Source of the DNA: an uncultured Phocaeicola sp. | Lineage (GTDB): Bacteria; Bacteroidota; Bacteroidia; Bacteroidales; Bacteroidaceae | Assembly (NCBI GenBank): GCA_944320885.1 | Contig: CALUJE010000003.1 | Span: forward strand, 107,800-171,799 | Length of the DNA: 64,000 nt | Reading direction: 5' to 3' | Shown here: in pieces, positions 56,428 to 64,000 of the stretch | How positions within the stretch are numbered: the first letter of the stretch is position 1 | How the letters are laid out: each line of letters begins with the position of its first letter | Program-made: the position numbers and the translations under genes | Notes under the pieces: generated by a model | What the model was told of the DNA's origin: nothing | The model's database searches: none | The model's input: only the letters and a program-made list of their open reading frames with translations

Positions 56428-57054
56428 TTAATTTTGTTCTACATGAGATGTTGCTCCTGTTGCAGCATCGGTTGCTTTCATGCCATTCTGTTTGGCATAA
56501 GCAGCATAAGCCTTGTTGACAGCATTCAAGAATGCACGTGAAGTAATTGTTGAAGCTGTTATCGCATCAATATCACCTCCATCTTTGCTTACTGTCAAAG
56601 GTTTATCAGCCGGACACACTCCGGTTATATCTCCCTTAGCACCTTTTTTAAACCAATCAGCAGCTTTAGAGCCCAATCCGGGAGTTTCAGAATGACTTAA
56701 CAAAGAGTAGTCAATGATTTTACCTTCAGCATCAAAACCAACCAAAACAGTCAAAGCTCCACCAAAACCATTTTCCGAAGCTTCAACAGCCGCACCGATA
56801 AATTCACCACCTTTTGTGGCTTTATAGATTTTATACTCTACTCCATCCACTTCAATAGTTTCCGGATTAGCAGCCGGTTCATTATCAAACCCTGGTACAA
56901 CAACCGCAATTGCATCACTCAAAGCTTTGGCATTTGCCTGTGCTATCGGTTCGGCAGTCAGTTCATTTACCCATCCTAACAATCCGCCGGCTATAACGGT
57001 TACCGCAGTCAGTACGATAACCATATTCTTAAATGAAGATTCAAGCTTTTTCAT
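56428..57054 (-). CDS. rnfG: Electron transport complex subunit RnfG
   Basis: The 208-residue protein has one N-terminal membrane anchor ('[19 protein letters not shown]') and a periplasmic FMN-binding domain ('[20 protein letters not shown]', '[11 protein letters not shown]'). FMN is attached to a threonine; the site here is '[13 protein letters not shown]'. Its start overlaps the rnfD stop by one base (TAATG). The C-terminus is extended by an Ala/Thr-rich tail. Confidence 0.94.
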   Translation of the reverse strand: MKKLESSFKNMVIVLTAVTVIAGGLLGWVNELTAEPIAQANAKALSDAIAVVVPGFDNEPAANPETIEVDGVEYKIYKATKGGEFIGAAVEASENGFGGALTVLVGFDAEGKIIDYSLLSHSETPGLGSKAADWFKKGAKGDITGVCPADKPLTVSKDGGDIDAITASTITSRAFLNAVNKAYAAYAKQNGMKATDAATGATSHVEQN

Positions 57055-58040
57055 TATTTCTTAACCTCCCCGAATCTTTTAGGTTTACAATAATTATTAA
57101 TTAAAGGAGTAAATGCATTCATTATCAATATAGCAAATGACATGCCTTCCGGATATGCTCCAAACAAACGGATAACTACTGTAAGGAAGCCGATTGCAAT
57201 ACCATATACCAGCATACCCTTATGAGTCATAGGAGAGGTTACATAGTCTGTAGCCATAAAAATTGCTCCCAACATTAATCCTCCTGTCAGCAAATGAGTT
57301 AAAGGAGCCGCATACATTTCCGGATTTACCATATGCATAATACCTGAGAATACAAAGACTGTAGCCAAAATAGATACAGGAATATGCCAGGTTATAATCT
57401 TTTTCCATAACATATAAAGCAAACCTATCAATAAGGCAAAAGCACTTACTTCACCCAGAGAACCACCATTTGCTCCGATAAACAAATCAAAAGCTGAAGG
57501 CAATTGCTCCAATGCTGAAGCGTCACCATGTACAGCCATCTTCATCAATGCTAATGGGGTTGCACCGGTTTCAGCATCTACATAACTTGTAAGCTGTCCG
57601 ATTTTAGGCCATGAAGTCATTTGTACCGGGAATGAAATCAACAAAAATACACGACCTACCAAGGCTGGATTAAAAGGATTACATCCTAATCCTCCAAAAG
57701 TCATCTTACCCACACCTATGGCTACCAATGCACCAATTATAATAATCCATACAGGTAGATTAGACGGAACATTAAATGCAAGCAATACGCCCGTAATCAT
57801 TGCTGAACCATCAAGAATCGTTGTTTTCTCACGTTTAAGAATAAATTTTGTAATAGCCCATTCGAAAAACAAACACGCTACAACCGATGTTATTGTCACA
57901 ACAGCTGCCCCTACTCCAAAATAAATCAGAGATACCAGTAAAGCAGGAATCAAGGCTATCAATACGCCATACATATTCTTCTGCACACTATCTCCGCTAT
58001 GTACATGTGGGGATAAAGATACAATCAATTTATTTGCCAT
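57054..58040 (-). CDS. rnfD: Electron transport complex subunit RnfD
   Basis: The 328-residue membrane protein has multiple hydrophobic segments and the covalent FMN site 'AETGATPLALMK'. It starts 'LIVSLSPHVHSGDSVQKNMY', typical for RnfD. The spacing to rnfC is 11 bases, and to rnfG there is an overlap of one base. Confidence 0.95.
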   Translation of the reverse strand: MANKLIVSLSPHVHSGDSVQKNMYGVLIALIPALLVSLIYFGVGAAVVTITSVVACLFFEWAITKFILKREKTTILDGSAMITGVLLAFNVPSNLPVWIIIIGALVAIGVGKMTFGGLGCNPFNPALVGRVFLLISFPVQMTSWPKIGQLTSYVDAETGATPLALMKMAVHGDASALEQLPSAFDLFIGANGGSLGEVSAFALLIGLLYMLWKKIITWHIPVSILATVFVFSGIMHMVNPEMYAAPLTHLLTGGLMLGAIFMATDYVTSPMTHKGMLVYGIAIGFLTVVIRLFGAYPEGMSFAILIMNAFTPLINNYCKPKRFGEVKK

Positions 58041-58051
58041 AATTTCATCTC

Positions 58052-59389
58052 CTATTTTTTAGCGTTACGTGCACGAATGATTCCACCTACCGTACCTTTG
58101 CCTAAACGGATATAATCCAACATCGGACGATGTGCAGGACAAGTAAACTGGCAAGAGCCACATTCGATACATGACATGATATCTTCTTTTTCTACTCGTT
58201 CCCATTCTTTATGGGCAGATAAGGTTGCCAATAAGAACGGTTCAAGTCCCATAGGACAAGCACTTACACACTTTGCACAACGGATACAAGGTTGCGCTTC
58301 AGAACGTGCTGCCTCCTTATCATTCATTAAAAGAACTCCAGAACTACCTTTACAGATAGGAACCTCAGTATTAGCCAACGCTTTTCCCATCATAGGTCCA
58401 CCGCCTATGACCTTACCGGTATCTTCCGGCAGACCTCCAGCAGCATCAATCAACTGACTCATTGGAGTACCCATACGAGTCAAGAAGTTTGACGGATTCT
58501 TTAACGACTTTCCAGTAACAGTTACTATCCGCTCAAATAAAGGCTTATTTTTCATCACGGCCTCATATACGGCATAAGCTGTTCCTACGTTCTGTACCAC
58601 GGCACCTACATTAATAGGAATTGCTGGAGGAGCAGGAACCTGACGACGAATAACAGCATCGATCAACTGTTTTTCACCTCCTTGAGGATATTTCACCTTC
58701 AAAGGAACAATCTCAATACCCGGATAATTCTTTGCCTTTTCTGTCATAAGGCGAATAGCATCGGGCTTATTGTTCTCAATACCTATATAACCGGTTGAAA
58801 CTTTTACGGCCTTCATCAATAAAGAAACACCAACAAGCACCTCTTCTGTCTTTTCCAACATAAGACGATGGTCGGCTGTTAAATAAGGTTCACATTCCAC
58901 ACCATTGATTATCACACATTCTGCTTTGCAACCCGGAGGCGGACAAAGTTTAACGTGTGTCGGGAAACATGCACCTCCCATACCAACAACTCCGGCTTCC
59001 TTGATTTTTGCGACAATTTCTTCCGGAGTCAATGAAGTTTCTTTAACCAATTCAACAGAACGGTCTATTGTTTCTTCCCAGTCATCACCTTCTACATCTA
59101 TGTAAATAGCGGGTTTACGATAACCACTGGCATCTATCACAGAATCTACTTTGTTTACAGTTCCTGAGACTGATGAAAATATAGGTGCTGACACAAATCC
59201 ACCTGCTTCTGCAATCTTTGTTCCGACTTTAACCTTATCGCCCTTCTTAACTATAGCAACAGCCGGAGCACCGATGTGTTGCGACAAAGGGAAAACGGCT
59301 TGTTTGGGTAAAGCCAAAACTTCTATTGCTTTGCCGGCAGACAATTTATTTTCTGCTGGATGAACTCCACCAATTCTAAATGTCTTCAC
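58052..59389 (-). CDS. rnfC: Electron transport complex subunit RnfC
   Basis: The 445-residue peripheral subunit has the NADH/FMN-binding region ('VVGMGGACFPTHVKLCPP' at about residues 137-154, then 'VECEPYLTADHRLM') and two 4Fe-4S clusters ('CIRCAKCVSACPMG', 'CIECGSCQFTCPA') near residues 370-420. It lacks the long Ala/Lys-rich C-terminus of proteobacterial RnfC. It lies 39 bases after rnfB. Confidence 0.96.
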   Translation of the reverse strand: MKTFRIGGVHPAENKLSAGKAIEVLALPKQAVFPLSQHIGAPAVAIVKKGDKVKVGTKIAEAGGFVSAPIFSSVSGTVNKVDSVIDASGYRKPAIYIDVEGDDWEETIDRSVELVKETSLTPEEIVAKIKEAGVVGMGGACFPTHVKLCPPPGCKAECVIINGVECEPYLTADHRLMLEKTEEVLVGVSLLMKAVKVSTGYIGIENNKPDAIRLMTEKAKNYPGIEIVPLKVKYPQGGEKQLIDAVIRRQVPAPPAIPINVGAVVQNVGTAYAVYEAVMKNKPLFERIVTVTGKSLKNPSNFLTRMGTPMSQLIDAAGGLPEDTGKVIGGGPMMGKALANTEVPICKGSSGVLLMNDKEAARSEAQPCIRCAKCVSACPMGLEPFLLATLSAHKEWERVEKEDIMSCIECGSCQFTCPAHRPMLDYIRLGKGTVGGIIRARNAKK

Positions 59390-59428
59390 GTTTTTATCTT
59401 TTTAATTTTATTATTCAATTACCTAATA

Positions 59429-60310
59429 TCAAGCTTCGGCTGTAGAAGCTGTTTCCTTTACAGTTTCAGCTGTAGCCTCAGTTTTTGGTTTTCGCGGCGG
59501 GAAGTTTATAGCAAGAATTGCTCCTTGAGGACATTCCTGCTCACACTTGCGGCATGACTTGCACTTGGCAGGATCAATATATGCCAGATTATTTTCCAAG
59601 GTGATAGCCTCAAACGGACATACTTTCACACACTTACCGCAACCGATACAACCTACAGAACAAGCCTTTCGTGTAACTGCACCCTTATCTTTATTTACAC
59701 AAGACACATATACACGACGATTATTTTTTCCCTTAGGACGAATTTCTATAATATGACGCGGACATGCTTTTGCACAGGCACCACAAGCAGTACATGCATT
59801 TTCATCTACTTCGGGTAAACCGGTTTCAGGATTCATGTGAATGGCATTGAACTGACATGCGTCAACACAATCTCCGCATCCCAGACAACCAAAAGTACAT
59901 CCGGTCTCACCACCATAAGTAGAATTCATGATAGCACAAGAATGTGCGCCATCATACGAAGTAACATGTGGACGGTGTTCACAACTACCATTACAACGGA
60001 CTACAGCTACTTTAGGTTCCGTTGCAGTGGATTCCAATCCCAAAATTGCGGCTACACGCGCCATTACAGGCTGACCACCAACCGGACATAATTTTCCTTC
60101 TAAAGAACCAGTTTTTACACAAGCTTCTGCAAAGCCGGAACATCCCGGATAACCACATCCACCACAATTGGCTTGAGGCAACACCTCTGCAACCTCACCA
60201 ATACGGGGGTCTTCATACACCGCAAACTTCTTTGAAGCCACAAACAGGACCACAGCAGATATCAGTCCGATGACTCCTAATGAAATTACAGCAACTAAAA
60301 TTAAGTTCAT
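59429..60310 (-). CDS. rnfB: Electron transport complex subunit RnfB with four ferredoxin-type clusters
   Basis: The 293-residue protein has an N-terminal membrane anchor, a 4Fe-4S domain ('QANCGGCGYPGCSGFAEA', 'KLCPVGG') and four ferredoxin-type motifs ('CTFGCLGCGDCVDACQ', 'CTACGACAKACP', 'CSVGCIGCGKCVKVCP', 'CKSCRKCEQECP'). Proteobacterial RnfB has only two, so this is the long anaerobe type. It accepts electrons from soluble ferredoxin. The C-terminus is an Ala/Thr/Glu-rich tail. Confidence 0.95.
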   Translation of the reverse strand: MNLILVAVISLGVIGLISAVVLFVASKKFAVYEDPRIGEVAEVLPQANCGGCGYPGCSGFAEACVKTGSLEGKLCPVGGQPVMARVAAILGLESTATEPKVAVVRCNGSCEHRPHVTSYDGAHSCAIMNSTYGGETGCTFGCLGCGDCVDACQFNAIHMNPETGLPEVDENACTACGACAKACPRHIIEIRPKGKNNRRVYVSCVNKDKGAVTRKACSVGCIGCGKCVKVCPFEAITLENNLAYIDPAKCKSCRKCEQECPQGAILAINFPPRKPKTEATAETVKETASTAEA

Positions 60311-60337
60311 AATAAGTTAGTTATTTGAATATTTATA

Positions 60338-60754
60338 TTATTGTTTTATCTTAAATGCAAAAGTTTTCTTTATGCGATTTCTTATAGCATACACAAATAT
60401 ATAATAAGGTATAAGTGACATGAGGGCAACAAGTGCAGAAACTAGTTCATTGCCCAAAGTCATTTTATAACATAATACAAGCACTGCTATCAAAATAAGA
60501 AATGGAGTTCCAAAAGCCAGACCGACAGCCCGCATTCCCATAGAAGTTGTTCCATAAATTGTAACCTCCTGTCCTATTACAAGAGAAGCGGCATCTGCAT
60601 CATATATATCTATAAGCTTTTCTTTGCTTTCAGATGAGTGACATAATGATTTCGCAGAACAAGACGAACATGCTGAAGTTTGTATAATACGAACCTGCAC
60701 ATGCGTTCCTTCGATGTGTTCCACAGTACCCTGATGTTTGATTATATTGGTCAT
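60338..60754 (-). CDS. RseC/SoxR-reducing-system family protein
   Basis: The 138-residue protein has an N-terminal beta region with a cysteine cluster ('SACSSCSAKSLCHSSES') and two membrane segments ('FGTPFLILIAVLVLCYKM', 'ALVALMSLIPYYIFVYAI'). This is the RseC layout; in E. coli RseC accompanies the Rsx/Rnf complex. It is the first gene of the rnf operon, 27 bases before rnfB, so a role in assembly or redox tuning of Rnf is plausible. Confidence 0.9.
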   Translation of the reverse strand: MTNIIKHQGTVEHIEGTHVQVRIIQTSACSSCSAKSLCHSSESKEKLIDIYDADAASLVIGQEVTIYGTTSMGMRAVGLAFGTPFLILIAVLVLCYKMTLGNELVSALVALMSLIPYYIFVYAIRNRIKKTFAFKIKQ

Positions 60755-60783
60755 TTTGTAAAATCCACTTTACAATTTGCTTG

Positions 60784-60791
60784 CAAATGTA
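60784..60791 (-). promoter_or_regulatory. Candidate -7 box for the rnf operon
   Basis: TACATTTG followed by C on the minus strand, 29 bases before the rseC-like start. Confidence 0.45.
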
Positions 60792-60964
60792 ATATAAAAA
60801 ATTCAGTAGACATTCACTTAACCTATAAAAAATCATATTTTCACAATTGTCTTATTGTTGCTAAATAGCAAGTATGCAAGTATTTGTAAAGGCAAAAAGA
60901 ACAAAATGATTTCATATATCAAAAAAAATCATCATAAATTAAGGAATGTAACAATTAAAATCTA

Positions 60965-60972
60965 TAAATTTG
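60965..60972 (+). promoter_or_regulatory. Candidate -7 box for the OPT transporter gene
   Basis: TAAATTTG, 58 bases before the ATG; no -33 match. The gap between the divergent rnf operon and this gene (about 275 bases) holds nothing else I can name. Confidence 0.4.
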
Positions 60973-61030
60973 TCTCTGTCGCATTTCAATAAGAAAAAAT
61001 CAACTTAAATATTAAAAACACATATTAGAA

Positions 61031-63019
61031 ATGAAAGAAGAAGAAAAAAAAACAGGGTTGCCGGAAAATGCATTCAGGCCCCTGAAAAAAGGAGAAACTT
61101 ATGAGCCACTTATGTCGCCCAATAAAAATTATCCGGAAGTCAATCTTTGGTCTGTTCTATGGGGAATAAGCATGGCTATCTTATTTTCTGCCGCAGCAGC
61201 TTATTTAGGATTAAAGGTAGGACAAGTGTTTGAAGCCGCTATTCCTATCGCAATTTTGGCTGTAGGTATTTCCGGTGCGGCAAAAAGGAAAAACGCATTG
61301 GGAGAAAACGTTATTATCCAATCAATAGGTGCATGTTCTGGAGTAATTGTTGCCGGAGCCATTTTTACATTGCCTGCATTGTATATATTACAGGCCAAAT
61401 ACCCTGAAATGACCGTCAACTTCATGCAAGTATTTATCAGTTCACTGCTGGGTGGTGTCTTAGGAATCTTATTTTTGATTCCTTTCCGAAAATATTTCGT
61501 AAAAGACATGCATGGAGAATATCCTTTCCCTGAAGCAACCGCAACAACACAGGTATTAGTTTCCGGAGAAAAGGGCGGAAGCCAGGCAAAGCCGCTGCTT
61601 TTTGCCGGATTAATAGGAGGATTATATGATTTCATAGTTGCCACTTTCGGATGGTGGAACGAAAACTTCACCTCACGAGTATGCGGATGGGGAGAATTAG
61701 TTGCAGAAAAGGCTAAACTTGTATTCAAAATCAATACCGGAGCAGCAGTTTTGGGACTTGGATATATAATTGGACTCAAATATGCAGCCATTATTTGTTT
61801 TGGTTCTCTCAGTGTATGGCTTATCATCATACCTGGAATTTCTTTAATTTGGGGAGATCAGGTATTAAACATGTGGGATCCGAACATCACAATGACCATA
61901 TCTGAAATGAGTCCGGAACAAATATTTGCATCTTACGCCAAGAGTATTGGTATCGGAGGTATCGCAATGGCAGGTATTATCGGAATTTTCAAATCATGGG
62001 GACTTATCAAGAGTGCTGTAGGATTGGCAGCCAAAGAAATGAAAGGAAAGAATGTTCAAGAAAATAAGGTTGAACGTACCCAAAAAGACCTTTCTATGAA
62101 AATTATTGCTTTTGGTTCTATCCTGACCTTAATTTTGGTTACTTTATTTTTCTACTTCGATGTAATGGATGGAAACTTGATGCATACCATCGTAGGTATT
62201 CTGGTAGTAGCAATCATCGCATTCCTATTTACAACCGTTGCAGCTAATGCAATTGCTATCGTAGGAACCAATCCGGTATCCGGTATGACCTTAATGACAC
62301 TTATACTTGCATCTGTTATCATGGTTGCTGTAGGACTTAAAGGAACCGGAGGTATGGTAGCAGCACTTGTTATGGGAGGTGTTGTCTGCACAGCTCTTTC
62401 AATGGCAGGTGGATTTATCACGGATTTGAAAATCGGATACTGGCTGGGAACAACTCCCAAGAAACAGGAAAGCTGGAAATTTTTAGGAACACTGGTATCT
62501 GCGGCAACTGTAGGTGGCGTTATCATGATACTAAACCATACTTATGGATTTACCAGTGGTCAACTTGCTGCTCCACAAGCGAATGCCATGGCCGCTGTTA
62601 TTGAACCTTTAATGAGCGGCGTAGGTGCCCCATGGTTACTTTACGCAATCGGAGCCGTGCTTGCCCTCGTTCTTACATTATGCAAAGTTCCAGCTCTTGC
62701 ATTTGCTCTTGGTATGTTTATCCCGTTGGAACTCAACCTTCCTCTTATTGTAGGAGGAGCCATTAACTGGTATGTAACCAGCCGCAGTAAAGATGAAGCA
62801 GTCAATGCCGAACGCGGAGAAAAAGGAACTCTTATCGCTTCCGGATTCATTGCCGGAGGTGCTTTGATGGGCGTAGTCAGTGCAGCTATGCGATTCGGAG
62901 GCATCAACCTTGTAAATACTGAATGGTTAGACAATCCAATGAGTCAGGTTCTTTCAATTATCATGTATGCACTGCTTATAACATATATGATCAAAGCATG
63001 TATGAAATTAAAAAAATAA
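61031..63019 (+). CDS. OPT family oligopeptide transporter
   Basis: The 662-residue inner-membrane protein has about 14-16 hydrophobic segments. Family traits include 'LWGISMAILFSAAAAYLGLK', 'GEYPFPEATATTQVLVSGE', 'VGTNPVSGMTLMTLIL' and 'FALGMFIPLELNLPLIVGGA'. OPT proteins of this type import small peptides or metal chelates with protons. No neighbouring peptidase is visible, so the substrate is open. It ends in a terminator and is monocistronic. Confidence 0.93.
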   Translation: MKEEEKKTGLPENAFRPLKKGETYEPLMSPNKNYPEVNLWSVLWGISMAILFSAAAAYLGLKVGQVFEAAIPIAILAVGISGAAKRKNALGENVIIQSIGACSGVIVAGAIFTLPALYILQAKYPEMTVNFMQVFISSLLGGVLGILFLIPFRKYFVKDMHGEYPFPEATATTQVLVSGEKGGSQAKPLLFAGLIGGLYDFIVATFGWWNENFTSRVCGWGELVAEKAKLVFKINTGAAVLGLGYIIGLKYAAIICFGSLSVWLIIIPGISLIWGDQVLNMWDPNITMTISEMSPEQIFASYAKSIGIGGIAMAGIIGIFKSWGLIKSAVGLAAKEMKGKNVQENKVERTQKDLSMKIIAFGSILTLILVTLFFYFDVMDGNLMHTIVGILVVAIIAFLFTTVAANAIAIVGTNPVSGMTLMTLILASVIMVAVGLKGTGGMVAALVMGGVVCTALSMAGGFITDLKIGYWLGTTPKKQESWKFLGTLVSAATVGGVIMILNHTYGFTSGQLAAPQANAMAAVIEPLMSGVGAPWLLYAIGAVLALVLTLCKVPALAFALGMFIPLELNLPLIVGGAINWYVTSRSKDEAVNAERGEKGTLIASGFIAGGALMGVVSAAMRFGGINLVNTEWLDNPMSQVLSIIMYALLITYMIKACMKLKK

Positions 63020-63037
63020 TCTTTTGTTAAACTATAT

Positions 63038-63079
63038 ACAAGCCCTGTTATACTGTAAAGACGGGGCTTGTATCTTTTT
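63038..63079 (+). terminator. Terminator after the OPT gene
   Basis: ACAAGCCC (63038-63045) pairs with GGGCTTGT (63064-63071), followed by ATCTTTTT. Confidence 0.82.
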
Positions 63080-63092
63080 AAATATAACACAA

Positions 63093-63983
63093 ATGAGAAT
63101 ACAACTTTTATTATTGATTTCTTTATTTAGCCTTTCCTTAAGTGCACAAGTAGAAAGACCTGTTACATTACCGGTATGGCCAGAAGGCGCACCTGAATCA
63201 AACGGATATACAAATGATGATCCTAAGTCAACCAAAGAAAGAGCTGTGAAAGTAGCCAAAGCAGAACTTCTCGTATACCCGGCACAAAATCCCAACGGAA
63301 TGGCTATCATATGTTGTCCGGGAGGAGGATACGCTCATCTGGCAATGGCTCATGAAGGTTATGATATGGCCGATTGGATGAACGCACAAGGCATTACTTT
63401 TGCAGTACTTAAATACCGTATGCCCAACGGGCATAAAAATATTCCGCTTAGTGATGCAGAACAAGCCATGCAGATAATTAAGCAACATGCCAAAGAATGG
63501 AATGTCAACACACAGAAAATTGGAATAATGGGTTCTTCTGCAGGTGGACATTTAGCCGCAACGACAGCAAATATGGCTGCAGAACGCCCGGCTTTTCAAA
63601 TTCTACTCTATCCTGTTATCAGCATGGGAGATGACACCCACAAAGGCTCGCGTGAACGTTTACTCGGAAAAGAGCCCTCAGAAAGCGATATCCAAGCCTA
63701 TTCCATGGAGCTGCAAGTAAACAAAGAGACCCCCCGCGCATTTATTGCCCTTTCAGGCGATGATCGCACAGTTCCACCATCAAACAGTCTGAAATATGCA
63801 CAAGCACTTATCCGTGAAAAAATACCTGTAAGTATACATATCTATCCCATTGGCGGACATGGATGGGGCTTCAGAGACAGTTTCCCATATAAAAGACAAT
63901 GGACAGAAGAGCTTGAAAAATGGCGCTACCGTCAAGATAGAAGTGCAACACCATCCCCCTCTTCCTCCGTCCTTGGAGCGTAG
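63093..63983 (+). CDS. Secreted alpha/beta hydrolase (esterase), unusual C-terminal tail
   Basis: The ATG at 63093 gives 296 residues with a signal peptide ('LLLLISLFSLSLSAQ'). The fold is an acetyl-esterase type: oxyanion region 'CCPGGGYAHLAMAHEGYD', nucleophile elbow 'MGSSAGGHLAA', aspartate in 'LSGDDRTVPPS' and histidine in 'GGHGWGFRD'. It may deacetylate polysaccharide fragments. The last residues ('DRSATPSPSSSVLGA') are not typical of the family and are encoded by a GC-rich repeat-like segment, so the natural C-terminus may have been replaced or extended. Confidence 0.88.
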   Translation: MRIQLLLLISLFSLSLSAQVERPVTLPVWPEGAPESNGYTNDDPKSTKERAVKVAKAELLVYPAQNPNGMAIICCPGGGYAHLAMAHEGYDMADWMNAQGITFAVLKYRMPNGHKNIPLSDAEQAMQIIKQHAKEWNVNTQKIGIMGSSAGGHLAATTANMAAERPAFQILLYPVISMGDDTHKGSRERLLGKEPSESDIQAYSMELQVNKETPRAFIALSGDDRTVPPSNSLKYAQALIREKIPVSIHIYPIGGHGWGFRDSFPYKRQWTEELEKWRYRQDRSATPSPSSSVLGA

Positions 63984-63997
63984 CGGAAAGGGAGGAG
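63945..63997. repeat. GC-rich imperfect inverted repeat at the window edge
   Basis: The segment is far richer in C and G than its surroundings. A C-rich arm (CCCCCTCTTCCTCCG) faces a G-rich arm (CGGAAAGGGAGGAG), with CTTGGAGCGTAG between. It contains the stop codon of the esterase. The window ends here, so its extent is unknown. Confidence 0.45.
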
Positions 63998-64000
63998 AAA

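Overview
The window is a 64 kb piece of a Bacteroidales chromosome, most likely Bacteroides or Phocaeicola. The evidence is the recurring Bacteroides-type promoter -7 box (TAnnTTTG, sometimes with TTTG about 19 nt upstream), few purine-rich ribosome binding sites, Bacteroidetes-restricted families (DUF4494, DUF5063, META-domain lipoprotein, NUDIX-type arabinose regulator AraR), and an Rnf complex next to an RseC-like protein. It is AT-rich, densely coding and housekeeping in character. I see no insertion sequence, prophage, CRISPR array, tRNA or rRNA.

Layout. 1-9.8 kb: an M16 peptidase-like fragment, kdsB (Kdo activation), a short HPPK-like gene with DUF1847, a purine permease with xpt, a coupled DUF5063 / DEDDy exonuclease / RlmI-like methyltransferase unit, asparaginase I and a histidine phosphatase. 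10-16.7 kb: a META-domain lipoprotein, a small-RNA candidate and the threonine operon (thrA, an apgM-like homoserine kinase, thrC). The operon is preceded by a previously unannotated 31-residue leader peptide rich in Thr and Met codons. 17-22 kb: an ABC-F ATPase with a degenerate second ATP site, grpE-dnaJ and folC. 22-35.4 kb: a galactose/arabinose block (galM, galK, a lipoprotein mutarotase, a sodium/sugar symporter, araR, araD, araA, araB, transketolase, rpiB). Together these genes carry arabinose to xylulose-5-phosphate and on into the pentose phosphate pathway.

35.7-47 kb: DUF4494, YggS, an AMP-forming acyl-CoA ligase, a Crp/Fnr regulator, LepA, a winged-helix protein, a C-GCAxxG-C-C redox-like protein, an orphan lipoprotein, a secreted GH51 arabinofuranosidase that could feed the arabinose block, and an ECF sigma / membrane anti-sigma / small periplasmic protein trio. 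46.7-55 kb: a TSCPD protein, YebC, PheT, DnaB, IspE, GalE and a nucleotidyltransferase. 55.2-60.8 kb: the complete rnf operon (rseC-like, rnfB, C, D, G, E, A). 61-64 kb: an OPT-family transporter and a secreted esterase whose C-terminus runs into a GC-rich repeat-like sequence at the window edge.

The most rewarding non-coding signals are the Thr/Met leader upstream of thrA, a roughly 66-nt small-RNA candidate with its own promoter box and terminator, a family of near-perfect one-base-loop hairpins between convergent genes, and a 30-bp intergenic repeat found at two loci 18 kb apart.
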